DNA from: Aphanothece hegewaldii CCALA 016
GTDB lineage: Bacteria; Cyanobacteriota; Cyanobacteriia; Cyanobacteriales; Microcystaceae
Length of the DNA stretch: 64,000 nucleotides
NCBI RefSeq assembly: GCF_003007785.1
Contig: NZ_PXOH01000001.1
Location: forward strand, 186,001 to 250,000
Direction of reading: 5' to 3'
The translations under genes were made by a program, and so were the position numbers. Positions 56,021 to 64,000 of this stretch are shown one piece after another. Numbering within the stretch: the first letter of the stretch is position 1; every line of letters begins with the position of its first letter. The notes beneath the pieces were generated by a model, which was given only the letters and a program-made list of their open reading frames with translations, made no database searches and was not told the DNA's origin.

Positions 56021-56575
56021 ATGAAGTTACGTCAAACAACTTGGATTTTATTAGTTTCGACTTTTCTTTTAGGTGGGGTTGTCTATTTTACGACGACACA
56101 AGAAACAACTCAACAACAAGAATTAACCAATAAACAGCAAAAATTATTTAATTTTGTGCGAGAAGATATTCAAGATATATTGATTAAAACACCAAAAACT
56201 ACTCTACAATTTGAAGCAACTAATAATCAAGTCACTCCTTGGCGAATGAAACAACCCGAACAAACTCTAGCAAGTAACGCAACGGTTTCATTTTTGGTTG
56301 ATTTGTTAATTAATGGAAAAAGTGAAAAAACATTTACTATTCCTGTTGAACAAAAAAAGGAATATGGTTTAGACATTCCACAAGCTATCATTACTATTAC
56401 CCTGAAGAATCAAAAAACTCATCAACTCATTTTAGGGAAAACCGATTTTGAAGATAAATTTCTCTATGCTCAAATTGATCCCATTAATAGCGAAGTTGTA
56501 CAAATAAGTTTGGTCGATAAAAGTTTTCAGTTTGCTTTAGAGAGAGAGTTATCAGAATGGAAACAAGAACCGTAG
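56021..56575 (+). CDS. DUF4340 domain protein, fourth gene of the exporter operon
   Basis: The 184-residue protein has a single N-terminal helix (about 9-27) and a periplasmic beta-rich domain with VEQKKEYGLDIPQAIITITL and HQLILGKTDFEDKF, matching the DUF4340 family. Such proteins regularly follow gldG-like genes and are assumed to be part of the same complex. It starts 3 bases after the GldG-like gene. Confidence 0.87.
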   Translation: MKLRQTTWILLVSTFLLGGVVYFTTTQETTQQQELTNKQQKLFNFVREDIQDILIKTPKTTLQFEATNNQVTPWRMKQPEQTLASNATVSFLVDLLINGKSEKTFTIPVEQKKEYGLDIPQAIITITLKNQKTHQLILGKTDFEDKFLYAQIDPINSEVVQISLVDKSFQFALERELSEWKQEP

Positions 56576-56588
56576 CGAGTGTATTTCA

Positions 56589-58928
56589 TTAATGCTTTTC
56601 GGCACATTGAGGATCTAAAACGGTTTTAGGATAGGCAATGCGTTGATGATTATATTGTTGCCAAACTTGAATAAAAACTTCAGCAATAATTGTCAGTTCA
56701 TCTCGACGTAAACCACTATCTTTTAATTGATTTTCTCGCCAACGTGCCGCAAAAATTTTATTGATCATATCTTTTGCTTGTTCTGGTGTGGCATTTTTAA
56801 GCGATCGCAAAGCCGCCTCGCAGCTATCGGCTAACATAACAATTCCCGTTTCTCTCGATTGAGGAATTTGCCCATCATAACGAAAATCTTTTTCATCGAC
56901 AAAACGCCCCCCGGTGGTTTTAGCTTGTTGTAGCGCTTGCTGATAAAAATAAGAAATGGGTAAAGTTCCTTGATGTTCGGGAATGAAATCTCTAACCACT
57001 TTGGGTAGCCCGTATTTCCGTGCCATTATTAACCCTTCGCTGACGTGTTTTTTAATAATTTCTGCACTCAGCCAAGGATCATTAATAACATCGTGTTTGT
57101 TCAATCCCCCCATCTGATTTTCAATAAATCCTTTAGGGTCGTGCATTTTGCCAATATCATGATAGAGCGTTCCAGTGCGGATCAATTCGACATTACAGTG
57201 TAGTTTTCTGGCTGCTGCTTCCGCTAAACAAGCCACAAATAAGGTATGTTGAAAGGTTCCTGGGGCTTCGGTGACTAAACGCTTTAAAAGAGGACGATTT
57301 GGGTTAGCGAGTTCCACTAAGCGAATGGGAGTGACGACATCAAAAAAACGCTCTAGATAAGGCGAAATTCCGATCGCAAAAATACACCATGCTAACCCCG
57401 CTAAACCTTGAGTAATGGCATGGGGTAAAACTGTGTGCCAGATCGTTCCCGCCGTAGCACTAGCTATTAAATAAATGATTAAATAAGCTGTGCCTTGTGC
57501 GAGTCCAACCCCTGCACCTAATAAGGCTAATTCATCCCGTGAGCGCAATTTTCCTGCCCATGCAGCCGCTACTAGACCGCCAATGGTTCCCGCAATGAGT
57601 GGCCAACTGATTGTATTCTGGACAAAATGAGTTAAGCTACTGATGAGAAGAACTTGTGTGATTGCGATCGCAGATCCATAAAAACTACTACTCAGTAAAC
57701 CAATAGCCGCGAGGTTTGTGTAAGGGATATTGGCTAAGGCTAATAAAGGAGTAGAAATACTTAATAAAGATAATAATAATTGATCTCGCTGGCGCATCGG
57801 ACGATGGACGCGTTTTTCGACGAAATACAAAAAGCTAATGGCACTCATTACCAAAATACTAGATATTCCCAGTCCTTCCCAATTAATGCCCCGACGACTC
57901 AGTTTAAAATTATCTAAAAGTACAAAATCTTTTTGAGTAATTTTTTCTCCTGCTTGTACAATCAATTCACCCTGTTTAATTGCTACCATTTCTGGTTTGA
58001 CGGCTAAAACTGCTTGCGCGGCTCTTTGTTGGGTGGCTTCTTTATCTTCTTCTAAGTTATATTGTTCTGTGAGAATTGCGAATAATAATTCTTGAGCAAT
58101 GTTTTGATACTGAGGAGAAATAGAATCTTTTAAATGAATGGTAATTGTTTGTTGTAAATAATCTGAAGGAAGCCCAGCTAACAAACCTTGCATTAAGATT
58201 CGTTCAAGTGTTGCTGATATTTTTTGTTTAAAATCTTGCCAATTTTGCTCATTGGTTTGAAGTAATGTTAGCTTACTCGGTTCATTTAATAATTCTGGGG
58301 AAATTGTTTGTATTTGTTGCCAAGCTTGCTGATATTGATGACGAATGCGGTTAATTTTCTCAATCAGTATTTGAAATTCTTGATCTGTTGTTCTTTTTCG
58401 ATAGTTTTCTAACTCAATAATGGCTTGTCGAAAAGTCCATGAAGCCGATGAATTATAAAATTGTGTTGTTTGATTTGTGATTTCTTGCCATTCTTGCGGT
58501 GAACAGGAAATTAAATAATATTGACTTTCTAAAGAAATGATATTAACGGAAATAAAAGGAAAGTTTTTCGTTATTTTTCTGAGTTGTTCTATGCTTTCTA
58601 TGGTTTGACTTAAGTTGAATTTTATGCCAAGTGTTAAGTCTTCATTGCGCTTGAGAATAGGCGTAACTCCAACCCTGGCTTGTTGACGTTTTTCCTCAGT
58701 TGTTTTAGTATCTTCAAAAGCTCCATCTTTCGGTGCTGTGATTGTATAGGGTGATATGGTATTTACGGATAATTGGGGCAAATTATAAAAACGATAGCCA
58801 AAAACACTGGTTAAACACAAAAGTATTAAAAGAAAAACGAAAGGCTTTTTCAGTTGGTCTAAAGAAGGCAGAGAAAGGGATAAGGGGCGATTTTTGGGTT
58901 GAACGTAGAAGTAAGAAGAAACTTTCAT
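56589..58928 (-). CDS. 7TMR-HDED/HDIG family phosphodiesterase (PgpH-like)
   Basis: The 779-residue protein has an N-terminal helix (about 33-50), an extracytoplasmic 7TMR-HDED domain (to about 345), six to seven transmembrane helices (about 350-530), and a cytoplasmic HD domain. The catalytic motifs are FQHTLFVACLAEAAAR, then TLYHDIGKMHDP and EHQGT. Proteins of this type degrade cyclic di-AMP, a second messenger linked to osmotic balance and day/night fitness in cyanobacteria. The HD metal residues are intact. Confidence 0.9.
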   Translation of the reverse strand: MKVSSYFYVQPKNRPLSLSLPSLDQLKKPFVFLLILLCLTSVFGYRFYNLPQLSVNTISPYTITAPKDGAFEDTKTTEEKRQQARVGVTPILKRNEDLTLGIKFNLSQTIESIEQLRKITKNFPFISVNIISLESQYYLISCSPQEWQEITNQTTQFYNSSASWTFRQAIIELENYRKRTTDQEFQILIEKINRIRHQYQQAWQQIQTISPELLNEPSKLTLLQTNEQNWQDFKQKISATLERILMQGLLAGLPSDYLQQTITIHLKDSISPQYQNIAQELLFAILTEQYNLEEDKEATQQRAAQAVLAVKPEMVAIKQGELIVQAGEKITQKDFVLLDNFKLSRRGINWEGLGISSILVMSAISFLYFVEKRVHRPMRQRDQLLLSLLSISTPLLALANIPYTNLAAIGLLSSSFYGSAIAITQVLLISSLTHFVQNTISWPLIAGTIGGLVAAAWAGKLRSRDELALLGAGVGLAQGTAYLIIYLIASATAGTIWHTVLPHAITQGLAGLAWCIFAIGISPYLERFFDVVTPIRLVELANPNRPLLKRLVTEAPGTFQHTLFVACLAEAAARKLHCNVELIRTGTLYHDIGKMHDPKGFIENQMGGLNKHDVINDPWLSAEIIKKHVSEGLIMARKYGLPKVVRDFIPEHQGTLPISYFYQQALQQAKTTGGRFVDEKDFRYDGQIPQSRETGIVMLADSCEAALRSLKNATPEQAKDMINKIFAARWRENQLKDSGLRRDELTIIAEVFIQVWQQYNHQRIAYPKTVLDPQCAEKH

Positions 58929-59139
58929 ATTTAAGTTTTAACCAAACCGTTTATGAATTATTTCAAATAATGGTTTTGACATTGATACTCCTCAAAATCC
59001 TTGAAAATTAATACAGGTTTGTCTTTTTAACATTAAAAAATTATTAAAAGACTGATGATCCTTTACTATAACTTAAAAGTTATCTTATAGATACCATACC
59101 CAAAACATAGATTATTTCTTTAATCAGGAATACTAATCT

Positions 59140-60036
59140 TTAATTATTGTCTTGGGAAACTAAGTTTAAAGAGGTACGTCTTTGGATGACACCTGATGCA
59201 GCGAGGGTAAATGTTGAGGGGGGGGTATTAGAATTGATTTCATAGACACCCGACCAAAGACCGAACATTTGTATTACTTGTTGGTTGAGCAATTGAGTCA
59301 ATGGCTCATTTTGACTCTTCTTACGCCATGCTAAAGGGAAACCACTAATACTATTGTACAGTCCAACTAAAAAACCAGTCAGCGCGATCGTAAGTGAGTT
59401 TTGTTTTTTAATTTGACTCGCTCTGGTGATACTTAAACCCACATCATTTGGTGTACTACCGAAACAATACACCGAAAAAGCGATCGCTACTTGAAAAGGA
59501 GTTTCTTTGAGAGTAATTTGTTTAATCCCTTGATGGAGAGGAACAGCATCATCTAAAAGCCGCTTCACTAATTCTAACAATTCTTTTAAAGAAGTTTGCC
59601 GACTGTGGGCAACTTGAATCAAATCATCTAACCACTGTTGCGGTTGTAGTTCTTCTCTTAATATTAAAGAACATAAATAGCCCCAAACCAGTACATCATT
59701 AATCGTTTGGGCTGGTTGCTGCCAAAGGGTTTCAACTAAATAAAGCTGTTGTTCCAATTCCCATCTACTGTCATGATAAAACAAAAATAAAGGAAGAAGA
59801 GATAAGATTAATTCACCACTGCGACAGTTTTTCAATTCCTTGGAATATTGCTGATAAATATTTAGCCAATCTTGCTCAGATAGCTGACGTTTCTCAATAA
59901 AATCATTAATGAGATGTTGTCCAATTTGCAGATAAGGAATAACGGTTTGAGTATCTGTGTTAAATTGTGGTAGCCATTCACCGACACAAGAACCGAGTAA
60001 ACCCCCTTGCCAACGATAGACGGGTAAAAACTGCAT
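59140..60036 (-). CDS. Degenerate ADP-ribosylglycohydrolase-like protein
   Basis: The 298-residue helical protein matches the ADP-ribosylglycohydrolase (DraG/ARH) fold at both ends: GGLLGSCVGEWL (11-22) and SVYCFGSTPNDVGLSITRAS (188-207), followed by IALTGFLVGLYNSISGFPLA (217-236). The family's metal-binding Asp-X-Asp just before this last helix is replaced (KKQNSLT at 210-216), and no N-terminal DDT-type metal motif is seen either. It is therefore unlikely to be a hydrolase and may have kept only ligand binding. It lies 4 bases downstream of rph on the same strand. Confidence 0.72.
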   Translation of the reverse strand: MQFLPVYRWQGGLLGSCVGEWLPQFNTDTQTVIPYLQIGQHLINDFIEKRQLSEQDWLNIYQQYSKELKNCRSGELILSLLPLFLFYHDSRWELEQQLYLVETLWQQPAQTINDVLVWGYLCSLILREELQPQQWLDDLIQVAHSRQTSLKELLELVKRLLDDAVPLHQGIKQITLKETPFQVAIAFSVYCFGSTPNDVGLSITRASQIKKQNSLTIALTGFLVGLYNSISGFPLAWRKKSQNEPLTQLLNQQVIQMFGLWSGVYEINSNTPPSTFTLAASGVIQRRTSLNLVSQDNN

Positions 60037-60040
60037 TTTG

Positions 60041-60763
60041 TCAACTCTTAGATAAAACGGTTTGTTGTGCGGCTAATAATTCTTGAATGCCAATTTGAGC
60101 AAGATCTAAAATTTGATTAAGTTGATTTCGGTTATAAGTTCCCGACTCGGCTGTTCCTTGAACTTCAATTAATTCTAAATTATCCGTCATCACGACATTA
60201 AAATCGACTTCGGCGGCAACATCTTCAGTGTAATTCAAATCTAAAAAAGTTTCTCCTTCAATTAAACCCACAGAAACCGCCGCGACAGCACATTTTAAAG
60301 GCGATGTTTTTAGTTCCCCAACAGAAAGCATTTTTTGGATGGCTAAAGCTAAGGCTACATATCCTCCCGTAATCGCCGTTGTACGGGTTCCTGCGTCGGC
60401 TTGAAGGACATCTGCATCAATAAGGATGGTTTTTTCACCTAATTTCTCAAAATCTAACGTAGCACGTAAACTACGACCGATCAGCCGTTGAATTTCTTGC
60501 GTTCTGCCCGATAATTTCATAAACTCCCTAGCTTGACGTTCTTGCGTCGCCCCTGGTAGCATTCGGTATTCTGCGGTTAGCCATCCTTTCCCACTATTAA
60601 GGAGAAAGCGCGGTACACCTGGTTGTATGGTTACATTACACAGTACTTTTGTATCACCACAGCAGGTTAAAACAGAACTCGTGGAAAATTTAGTATAGTC
60701 TGTTTCAAAGTGTAGGGGACGAAGTTGACTCGGTTGACGAGCATCAGGACGAATCCAAGACAT
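60041..60763 (-). CDS. rph: Ribonuclease PH
   Basis: The 240-residue phosphorolytic 3'-exonuclease trims tRNA 3' ends. It begins with [20 protein letters not shown], and has [26 protein letters not shown] and [20 protein letters not shown], all conserved and including the phosphate-site residues. It is followed after 4 bases by the degenerate ADP-ribosylglycohydrolase-like gene. Confidence 0.97.
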   Translation of the reverse strand: MSWIRPDARQPSQLRPLHFETDYTKFSTSSVLTCCGDTKVLCNVTIQPGVPRFLLNSGKGWLTAEYRMLPGATQERQAREFMKLSGRTQEIQRLIGRSLRATLDFEKLGEKTILIDADVLQADAGTRTTAITGGYVALALAIQKMLSVGELKTSPLKCAVAAVSVGLIEGETFLDLNYTEDVAAEVDFNVVMTDNLELIEVQGTAESGTYNRNQLNQILDLAQIGIQELLAAQQTVLSKS

Positions 60764-60835
60764 TGTTTAATGGTTATAAGGTTCAATATCACCTTGCAAT
60801 TGTACTCTTTTCGATCGTAGATAAAAATTTTTGTG

Positions 60836-61813
60836 CTAAGAATCGTTTTTCTGCGTTTGGTTATAAAAGTGCAATAAATAGTTAGGATTGACCAAAGTAA
60901 TCAAGTAACCGACAAAAATCAGCATTAAAGCAGTTAACATGATCGGGATGGCTAAGGGTAAATTGAGGATATGACTTTTTTTGCTGAGAATGGCTTTAAT
61001 TCTTTGGGAAAATGCCTCTAACTTTCCTGATGAACCAAAAACAGTATCATCGATCGTTTTTTGAAACTTATCTTGTGAGAGTACCTGCTTTTGCCAATAA
61101 TAATCATAACCAATCAACAGAAACCGCCAGAAAAAGTGAGAAAGACTTTCTGGGGGCGCGTGGGTGGCTTTTGCTTGGGGTTGTTTCCAAATGCTATAAC
61201 CCAATGAACGTAAAGATTGAGCATGAATGACACAATTGCCGCGATAGAGTTCGATATCAATAGGAATAGGGTTATTGAGCAGTAATTCTCGCCGAAAAGC
61301 TACGTTATTAAGAAAATATTGCGGGGTTTGCGTGATTTCGGTTTGACTAGAAAAAGGAGGAAATATATAGATTAACGTCATTGCCGTACCATAAAAACCC
61401 TCGCCTCTCGTTGTTGTCTCACCCGCAACAATTTGTATATCTGGATTTTGGACAAAAGGAGTTAAGATATTTTTTAACCAATTGGCTTGGTAAATACAAT
61501 CCGAGTCAAAATAGACGATAATTTCTCCTGTCGCTAATTTAGCTCCTAGCATCTTGGCTTCATAATAAGTAATTTCTGATGGTGCAGTATAAGTTTGAAT
61601 CCAAGGAAATTTATTTAGGAGTTGTTTGAGTAAGTCGGGAGGTAGATCACCACTTTCGATCAACCATACCTCATTCGCTTGAAGGGGTGAAATCTTTTGC
61701 TGTTCTAGAGAAGCCAGAGATCGGAATATTCCCTCAAGATCAGCCGTTTCTAGGTTTTCTGTCTCCAACACCATTGAAAAATTGGGTAATTGTTGTGCTG
61801 ATGCTGTTGTCAT
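60836..61813 (-). CDS. Family 2-type glycosyltransferase
   Basis: The 325-residue protein has a GT-A fold. The YEAKMLGAKLATGEIIVYFD strand ends in the nucleotide-sugar motif DSD (about 102-104), and VAFRRELLLNN and the acidic ELYRGNC acceptor region follow. A C-terminal helix (about 290-310) anchors it to the membrane. The substrate is unknown. An ABC exporter and an O-antigen ligase-like protein lie nearby, so export of a polysaccharide or glycolipid is a possible common theme. Confidence 0.88.
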   Translation of the reverse strand: MTTASAQQLPNFSMVLETENLETADLEGIFRSLASLEQQKISPLQANEVWLIESGDLPPDLLKQLLNKFPWIQTYTAPSEITYYEAKMLGAKLATGEIIVYFDSDCIYQANWLKNILTPFVQNPDIQIVAGETTTRGEGFYGTAMTLIYIFPPFSSQTEITQTPQYFLNNVAFRRELLLNNPIPIDIELYRGNCVIHAQSLRSLGYSIWKQPQAKATHAPPESLSHFFWRFLLIGYDYYWQKQVLSQDKFQKTIDDTVFGSSGKLEAFSQRIKAILSKKSHILNLPLAIPIMLTALMLIFVGYLITLVNPNYLLHFYNQTQKNDS

Positions 61814-61963
61814 ATCTCTAACTTGATTTTTCGTCTTCAGTTAATCATCATATTTATCTTACCGATTTAGGTTCAAAGCAAGATGTACAATCAAAAGGAT
61901 TTTCTTAATATTGCGGATGTCCTTCCATTACTATAATTTTTATTTATAAATTAACTCAACTCG

Positions 61964-63607
61964 ATGAATTTAATTAAATTTCTATTTCGTTCTTCTTTTC
62001 AGTTGATGATTGCTGCTTTAGCGATCGGTTTTTTAAGTGGTAGCAGTAGCGCGGGTTTGATTGCTTTAATTAGCTATGCGGTTGCTCATTTTTCAAAAAA
62101 TCTGCCACTCTCTCTAATTTTAGGCTTTGCGGGTTTGGCTTTGTCGGCTTTATTGACGAGTTGGTTAGTTCGAGTGATTTTGATTAAACTCTCACAAGAA
62201 GCGGTGTTTCAACTCCAAATGAATCTCAGCCGTCAAATTCTCGCGTCAGAATTAACTTATCTAGAGAAAACGGGATCATCTCAGTTACTAGCTGCTTTGA
62301 CTGATGATATTCAAGCGATCGCCGATGCTGTTTACATTTTACCCTTTTTATGTATTAATTTAGCCATTATTACGGGATGTTTTGCTTATATTGCCTGGCT
62401 ATCTTGGCAAGTTTTTTTAATTGTTTCTAGTCTATCTTTTTTAACGATTTTTGCTTTTAGATTTCTCCTTAGACGAGGACGAAAACTGCTGACTTTAGCT
62501 AGAGAAGACCGAGATTACCTATTTCAAGATTTTAGAACACTCACTGAAGGAATTAAAGAATTAAAACTACATGAGCAAAAACGCCAAGATTTTTTACAAG
62601 AAGATTTACAAATTAATGCTTCTCGTTTTCGTCATCATAGCACTGAAGGTTTAAGTTTATTAGCTTTTACTGATAGTGTGGGTAAATTCGTTTTTTTCTT
62701 CGCCATTGGTTTAGTTTTATTTATTATTCCTAAGTTTATTGTTCTTTCGCCTCTTGCTCTTTCAAGTTATGTATTAACCTATACTTATCTTCTTGGGCCT
62801 TTTGAAAATATTGTTAATAAACTCCCAATTATTACTAAAGCAGATGTCGCTCTACAAAAACTTAAAATGCTCGGTTTATCTTTATCAAGTCATGCAGAAC
62901 AACTAAAGCCTACTCAAAATTATCATCTTTCTTGGCAACAGCTAAAACTTCAAAACGTTACTCATATCTATCTAGGTGAAATAGAAGATATTCATTTTAC
63001 TTTAGGTCCGATTAATTTAGAGTTTAAACCTGGAGAAATCGTCTTTATCATCGGTGGTAATGGAAGTGGAAAATCAACATTAGCTAAATTAATTACAGGA
63101 CTTTATACTCCAGAATGTGGAGAAATTTGGTTAGATAAAATAATAATTGATGCTTCTCAAAGAGAGTGGTATCGTCAACATTTTTCGGTTATTTTTTCAG
63201 ATTTTTATTTATTTAATAGACTTTTAGGTTTAGATGCAGAAAAGCTTAATGAACAAACACAATATTATCTAAAATTGCTAAAATTGGAGCATAAAATTAC
63301 AATTAATCAAGGACGATTTTCTACAACTTCTCTTTCTCAAGGTCAGCGTAAAAGATTAGCTTTATTGACAGCTTATTTAGAAGATCGACCTATTTATTTA
63401 TTTGATGAGTGGGCAGCCGATCAAGATCCAAGCTTTAAAAATATTTTTTATACAGAATTTTTACCCCAACTCAAAGCCCAAGGAAAACTGATTTTAGCAA
63501 TTACTCATGATGATCATTATTTTTCGGTAGCAGATCGAATTATTAAATTAAATTCTGGTCAAATCGAATCGGATCAACAAATAGTTAATAAAATAGCTAA
63601 AGCTTAA
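61964..63607 (+). CDS. Cyclic-peptide-type ABC exporter (SyrD/PvdE/YojI family)
   Basis: The 547-residue fused permease-ATPase has six N-terminal transmembrane helices (about 10-290) and an ATPase domain: Walker A IGGNGSGKSTLAK (about 363-375), signature LSQGQRKRLAL, Walker B PIYLFDEWAADQDP. This fits the cyclic-peptide/siderophore exporter subfamily. No peptide synthetase gene is in the window, so the cargo is open. The TAA stop overlaps that of the convergent O-antigen ligase-like gene (TTAA). Confidence 0.87.
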   Translation: MNLIKFLFRSSFQLMIAALAIGFLSGSSSAGLIALISYAVAHFSKNLPLSLILGFAGLALSALLTSWLVRVILIKLSQEAVFQLQMNLSRQILASELTYLEKTGSSQLLAALTDDIQAIADAVYILPFLCINLAIITGCFAYIAWLSWQVFLIVSSLSFLTIFAFRFLLRRGRKLLTLAREDRDYLFQDFRTLTEGIKELKLHEQKRQDFLQEDLQINASRFRHHSTEGLSLLAFTDSVGKFVFFFAIGLVLFIIPKFIVLSPLALSSYVLTYTYLLGPFENIVNKLPIITKADVALQKLKMLGLSLSSHAEQLKPTQNYHLSWQQLKLQNVTHIYLGEIEDIHFTLGPINLEFKPGEIVFIIGGNGSGKSTLAKLITGLYTPECGEIWLDKIIIDASQREWYRQHFSVIFSDFYLFNRLLGLDAEKLNEQTQYYLKLLKLEHKITINQGRFSTTSLSQGQRKRLALLTAYLEDRPIYLFDEWAADQDPSFKNIFYTEFLPQLKAQGKLILAITHDDHYFSVADRIIKLNSGQIESDQQIVNKIAKA

Positions 63608-63999
63608 TTTTTAGTATGAGGCATAGCTAAAGTTTTAGAAATTGTTTTCCTCTTAGAAATTTTTTTCCTAAGTGATTTAAGTTGCTCAGGTTTGTTTATT
63701 ACTAATCCCGTCAAACCACCGCTAATTAGAGGAAAAGCTGGATTATAAGTTACATTAACTAAAGAATCAACCATAAACAAAGCTAAAGAAACTGCAAGCA
63801 CCGCAGATGGGGCAACTTGTGGATGAAACCAAGTTTTTACAGGATATCGCCACCAGGCAAAACATATAACAGGAAGCAATAAACATAACACAAAACTAAT
63901 TAATCCGACTAAACCATTAGTACCATAAGCAATAATCCAATAACTATCTGTAGTCGAAGTATCTTTTATTGTACCGTCCCATTCTTCTTCATAAACCCG
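63604..63999 (-). CDS. O-antigen ligase-like membrane protein (C-terminal part; runs off the window)
   Basis: The open frame extends to the window edge (132 codons visible). The segment STTDSYWIIAYGTNGLVGLI followed by further hydrophobic helices matches the C-terminal part of the O-antigen ligase/Wzy polymerase family, in which the preceding loop is the periplasmic acceptor-binding region. The basic C-terminus (LKSLRKKISKRKTISK) is cytoplasmic. The start lies outside the window; a GTG at 63891 is internal. Glycosyltransferase and exporter genes nearby agree with a surface-polysaccharide role. Confidence 0.75.
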   Translation of the reverse strand, partial: RVYEEEWDGTIKDTSTTDSYWIIAYGTNGLVGLISFVLCLLLPVICFAWWRYPVKTWFHPQVAPSAVLAVSLALFMVDSLVNVTYNPAFPLISGGLTGLVINKPEQLKSLRKKISKRKTISKTLAMPHTKN

Positions 64000-64000
64000 A

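Overview
The window is a 64 kb stretch of an AT-rich cyanobacterial chromosome. The evidence is a CcmK carboxysome shell pair, petN of the cytochrome b6-f complex, a PucC/BCD-type MFS protein, many GCGATCGC (HIP1) octamers, AACTGAT-type tandem repeats, and a ribosomal super-operon with cyanobacterial gene order (no rpsJ at the head, no rpsN, no rpmD, no rpsD). I cannot name the species.

Layout. 1-4.4 kb: type IV pilus genes pilM(partial)-pilN-pilO-pilQ. 4.4-7.9 kb: a DUF29 gene, a 44-codon remnant of a Tat-exported MsrP-like reductase, and a stand-alone TnpB (IS1341-type) element lying against the start of an MFS gene. 8-12.8 kb: TPR, DUF433, NADAR, Uma2 and Tex genes. 12.9-13.7 kb: ccmK3-ccmK4. 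13.9-17.4 kb: two DUF2382 stress-type proteins, a CDF metal exporter and a small unknown. 17.4-24.0 kb: a minus-strand four-gene operon encoding a vWA protein, a large tubulin/FtsZ-like GTPase, a MotA/TolQ-like stator protein and a MotB/OmpA-like protein. This is the most unusual locus in the window. 24.2-25.2 kb: Uma2 and DUF4327. 25.4-25.7 kb: a promoter followed by a strongly folded RNA-like segment upstream of rplC.

25.8-42.9 kb: rplC-rplD-rplW-rplB-rpsS-rplV-rpsC-rplP-rpmC-rpsQ-rplN-rplX-rplE-rpsH-rplF-rplR-rpsE-rplO-secY, adk, infA, rpmJ, rpsM-rpsK-rpoA-rplQ-truA-rplM-rpsI-rpmE, prfA. Short palindromic repeats sit in several of its intergenic gaps, and two of them supply the stop codon of the preceding gene. 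42.9-46.1 kb: DUF99, S4, DCC and RecQ-like genes plus a 47-codon membrane micro-ORF. 46.5-51.8 kb: a 1761-residue protein of eleven CARDB repeats followed by an intact subtilisin-type protease domain. 51.9-52.1 kb: petN and an unnamed 47-codon membrane protein. 52.7-56.6 kb: an ABC exporter operon of the GldA/GldF/GldG type ending in DUF4340. 56.6-64 kb: a 7TMR-HD (PgpH-like) phosphodiesterase, a degenerate ADP-ribosylglycohydrolase-like protein next to rph, a glycosyltransferase, a cyclic-peptide-type ABC exporter and the C-terminal end of an O-antigen ligase-like protein.

How the parts work together. The 17.4-24.0 kb operon reads as one membrane machine: a stator pair with an ion-channel Asp and a peptidoglycan-binding OmpA domain, a cytoplasmic GTP-binding filament-type protein, and a membrane-anchored vWA adaptor. 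It resembles Zorya ZorA/ZorB in the stator pair only. Its function is unassigned here. The 52.7-56.6 kb genes form a second complete multi-subunit envelope system. No tRNA, rRNA or CRISPR array was seen.
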